Source: Falsiroseomonas stagni DSM 19981 | GTDB lineage: Bacteria > Pseudomonadota > Alphaproteobacteria > Acetobacterales > Acetobacteraceae | Length of the DNA: 64,000 bases | Direction of reading: 5' to 3' | Assembly: GCF_900114315.1 (NCBI RefSeq) | Contig: NZ_FOSQ01000006.1 | Span: 124,001-188,000, forward strand | In this document: positions 62,817 through 64,000 of the stretch, piece after piece | Numbering within the stretch: the stretch's first letter is position 1 | Layout: every line of letters begins with the position of its first letter | The notes under the pieces: model-generated | What the model was told of the DNA's origin: nothing | Database searches by the model: none | What the model saw: only the letters and a program-made list of their open reading frames with translations | Program-made: the position numbers and the translations under genes

Positions 62817-62896
62817 CTCACACGTGCCCCCTCTCAGACGTGCCCCCTCTCAGACGTGCCCCCTCTCAGACGTGCCCCCTCTCAGACGTGCCGGGT
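62817..62896. repeat. 16-bp tandem repeat at the 3' end of the SDR gene
   Basis: Five units of CTCAGACGTGCCCCCT (first CTCACACG..., last ending CCGGGT). Unit boundaries 62817, 62833, 62849, 62865, 62881. The last unit contains the SDR stop (TGA on the minus strand), so the array arose by duplicating the end of the gene outward. Copy number should be variable between strains. Confidence 0.9.
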
Positions 62897-63604
62897 CAGC
62901 CCGCCATCGACGCGCAGCGACTGGCCGGTGACGTAGGAGGCGTCCTCGGACAGGAGGTAGGCGACGGCGGCCGCGATTTCCGGCGCATGGGCGTAGCGGC
63001 CCAGCGGGATGCGGGCGCGGCGCGCTTCCTTCTCCGGCAGGCTGTCCACGAAGCCCGGCAGCACGGCATTCACGCGGATGCCCTGCGGCGCCAGCGTATC
63101 GGCGGCAAGCTTGGTCCAGGCGCCGAGCGCGGCGCGCAGCGTGGTGGCGGGGAAATCGCCCTCCGGCTCCAGCGCCGCGTAGGAGGAGAGGTTGACCACG
63201 GCGCCCGACTTCCGCGCCTGGAAGGTCGGCAGCACGCAGCGCAGCGCGCGGATCGCACTCAGCATCACCATGTCGAAGCCGGCGTGCCACTGGGCGTCCG
63301 TCAAATCGAACAGGGGCGCCTTGGGCGGGTGGCCGGCATTGTTCACCAGCGCATCGATGCGGCCCCACTTCGCGAGCGTTGCCGCCACCAGGCGCTCGAT
63401 ATCCGCGGCCTCGGTCACCGATCCTGTGACGCCGAGCGCGTCGGGCAGGGTCGCCGCCAGTTTCTCGGCATTGCCGGAGGGGGACATGACGGCGACGCGC
63501 CAGCCATCCTTCGACAGGCGCTGCGCGACCGCGGCGCCGATGCCGCGCCCCGCCGCCGTGATGATGGCGACCTTGTCCATCGAGATCGCGACCTTGCCGT
63601 CCAT
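62882..63604 (-). CDS. Short-chain dehydrogenase/reductase with altered catalytic site
   Basis: A 240-residue SDR. NAD(P) motif TAAGRGIGAAVA replaces TGxxxGIG, NNAGH and VVNLSS are normal, but the YxxxK catalytic pair is missing: ATTLRAALGAW aligns with YSASKAALxG, giving Ala/Thr for Tyr and Arg for Lys. The rest (GIRVNAVLPGFVDS and TGQSLRVDGG) is typical. It may be an atypical reductase or a non-enzymatic homologue. It begins 2 bp after the flavin-reductase gene stop, and an internal ATG at 63580 is also possible. Confidence 0.86.
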   Translation of the reverse strand: MDGKVAISMDKVAIITAAGRGIGAAVAQRLSKDGWRVAVMSPSGNAEKLAATLPDALGVTGSVTEAADIERLVAATLAKWGRIDALVNNAGHPPKAPLFDLTDAQWHAGFDMVMLSAIRALRCVLPTFQARKSGAVVNLSSYAALEPEGDFPATTLRAALGAWTKLAADTLAPQGIRVNAVLPGFVDSLPEKEARRARIPLGRYAHAPEIAAAVAYLLSEDASYVTGQSLRVDGGLTRHV

Positions 63605-63606
63605 GC

Positions 63607-64000
63607 TCAGTGGTCCCCGCCGCCGGGGCGATAGGCGCCGTTGTCGGTCGGGCGGAGGGCGGCAAACATCTCGGTGACTTGCGAATAATCGCGGTAGCCG
63701 CAGCGGGCGACAACCTCCGCCTTCACCGTGTCGAACAACCCGTCGGTGAGGAAATCCTCGTTGATGTGCACGCCGACGACCTGGCCGACGATCAGCCAGC
63801 CGCCGGTGCTGGTGCCGTCCACCGTGTGCAGTTCCATCGAATGCACGACCTTGCATTCCAGCGCGGCGGGGGACACCGCGACTCGCGGCGCGGCCACCTT
63901 GTGGCAGGCGGCCTTGGCGAGGCCCGCGGCCTCGAACTCATCGACACCCTGGCCGAGCGCGGCCGAGGTCGCGTTCATCGCGTCGAAGAGCGGGCGGGAG
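63607..64000 (-). CDS. Flavin reductase-like (FMN-binding split barrel) protein, 5' truncated
   Basis: The frame is open past the end of the window, so the N-terminus is missing. The visible 131 residues include NATSAALGQGVDEFEAAGLA, the family's substrate/FMN region, then VAAPRVAVSPAALECKVVHSM and GGWLIVGQVVGVHINEDFL, matching the flavin reductase-like / flavoredoxin family. It would supply reduced FMN or act on small molecules. Ends 2 bp before the SDR start and is probably co-transcribed with it. Confidence 0.82.
   Translation of the reverse strand, partial: SRPLFDAMNATSAALGQGVDEFEAAGLAKAACHKVAAPRVAVSPAALECKVVHSMELHTVDGTSTGGWLIVGQVVGVHINEDFLTDGLFDTVKAEVVARCGYRDYSQVTEMFAALRPTDNGAYRPGGGDH

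Noticed and set aside
62817-62896. CRISPR or attachment site
   Set aside because: A simple 16-bp head-to-tail tandem repeat without spacers, integrase or tRNA target.

Overview
The window is about 70% GC chromosomal DNA with closely packed genes, many ATGA/TGATG overlaps and frequent GTG/TTG starts. Several genes point to an alphaproteobacterium: COQ9 and ATP12 family proteins, a proton-pumping transhydrogenase with a split alpha subunit, UbiB/ABC1, and single-domain CheY-like and BLUF proteins. Gene style and GC suggest Acetobacteraceae (Roseomonas-like). That placement is inference; no rRNA gene is present.

Layout: 1-6.6 kb holds a surface-glycan/secretion operon (5'-truncated glycosyltransferase, a one-TM protein with a GWAF-type domain, two type I secretion ABC half-transporters, HlyD adaptor). 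6.6-7.8 kb is an FAD monooxygenase. 7.8-12.4 kb is ugpBAEC for glycerol-3-phosphate uptake, behind a well-formed Pho box. 12.4-15.6 kb has a MarR-GNAT protein with a perfect palindrome upstream and a TPR-glycosyltransferase. 15.7-20.8 kb holds a sensor kinase, hemN, a secreted sensor-like protein and a receiver-only regulator. 20.9-23.6 kb (minus) encodes a GGCT-like protein, phosphoglucomutase/phosphomannomutase and GalU, supplying sugar nucleotides. 23.6-27.7 kb has a J-domain protein, VWA-like protein, EEP nuclease, DUF2238-like and DUF2569-like membrane proteins and a metallophosphoesterase. 27.66-29.4 kb is a GNAT-argC operon behind an arginine-rich leader peptide and a terminator/antiterminator pair. 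29.5-36.1 kb holds malic enzyme, GST, VOC protein, a chemoreceptor plus orphan TRAP binding protein, and tRNA-Leu(GAG). 36.1-36.8 kb is lipB.

36.85-39.6 kb looks like a small accessory island: a TIR-domain protein overlapping a leucine-rich-repeat protein, bordered by palindromic hairpin elements, an 87-bp tandem repeat and a 9-bp-periodic TTTAG repeat that also occurs upstream of hemN. After it come housekeeping genes: rhlE, acylphosphatase, ATP12, COQ9, def and rpsU. 44.96-45.14 kb carries a 179-bp element with perfect 21-bp terminal inverted repeats. 45.2-49.8 kb holds an orphan binding protein divergent from a LysR regulator, a class III aminotransferase and two adjacent BLUF photoreceptors. 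49.8-52.8 kb is pntAA-pntAB-pntB, followed by a DUF3891 protein, two chemoreceptors flanking ubiB-like and pepF genes, an acyl-CoA synthetase, an atypical SDR and a truncated flavin reductase.

The two most interesting systems are (i) the apparent arginine attenuator (leaderless Arg-rich peptide, overlapping hairpins, terminator, GNAT-argC) and (ii) the TIR + LRR gene pair, which resembles a split, NLR-like immune module.
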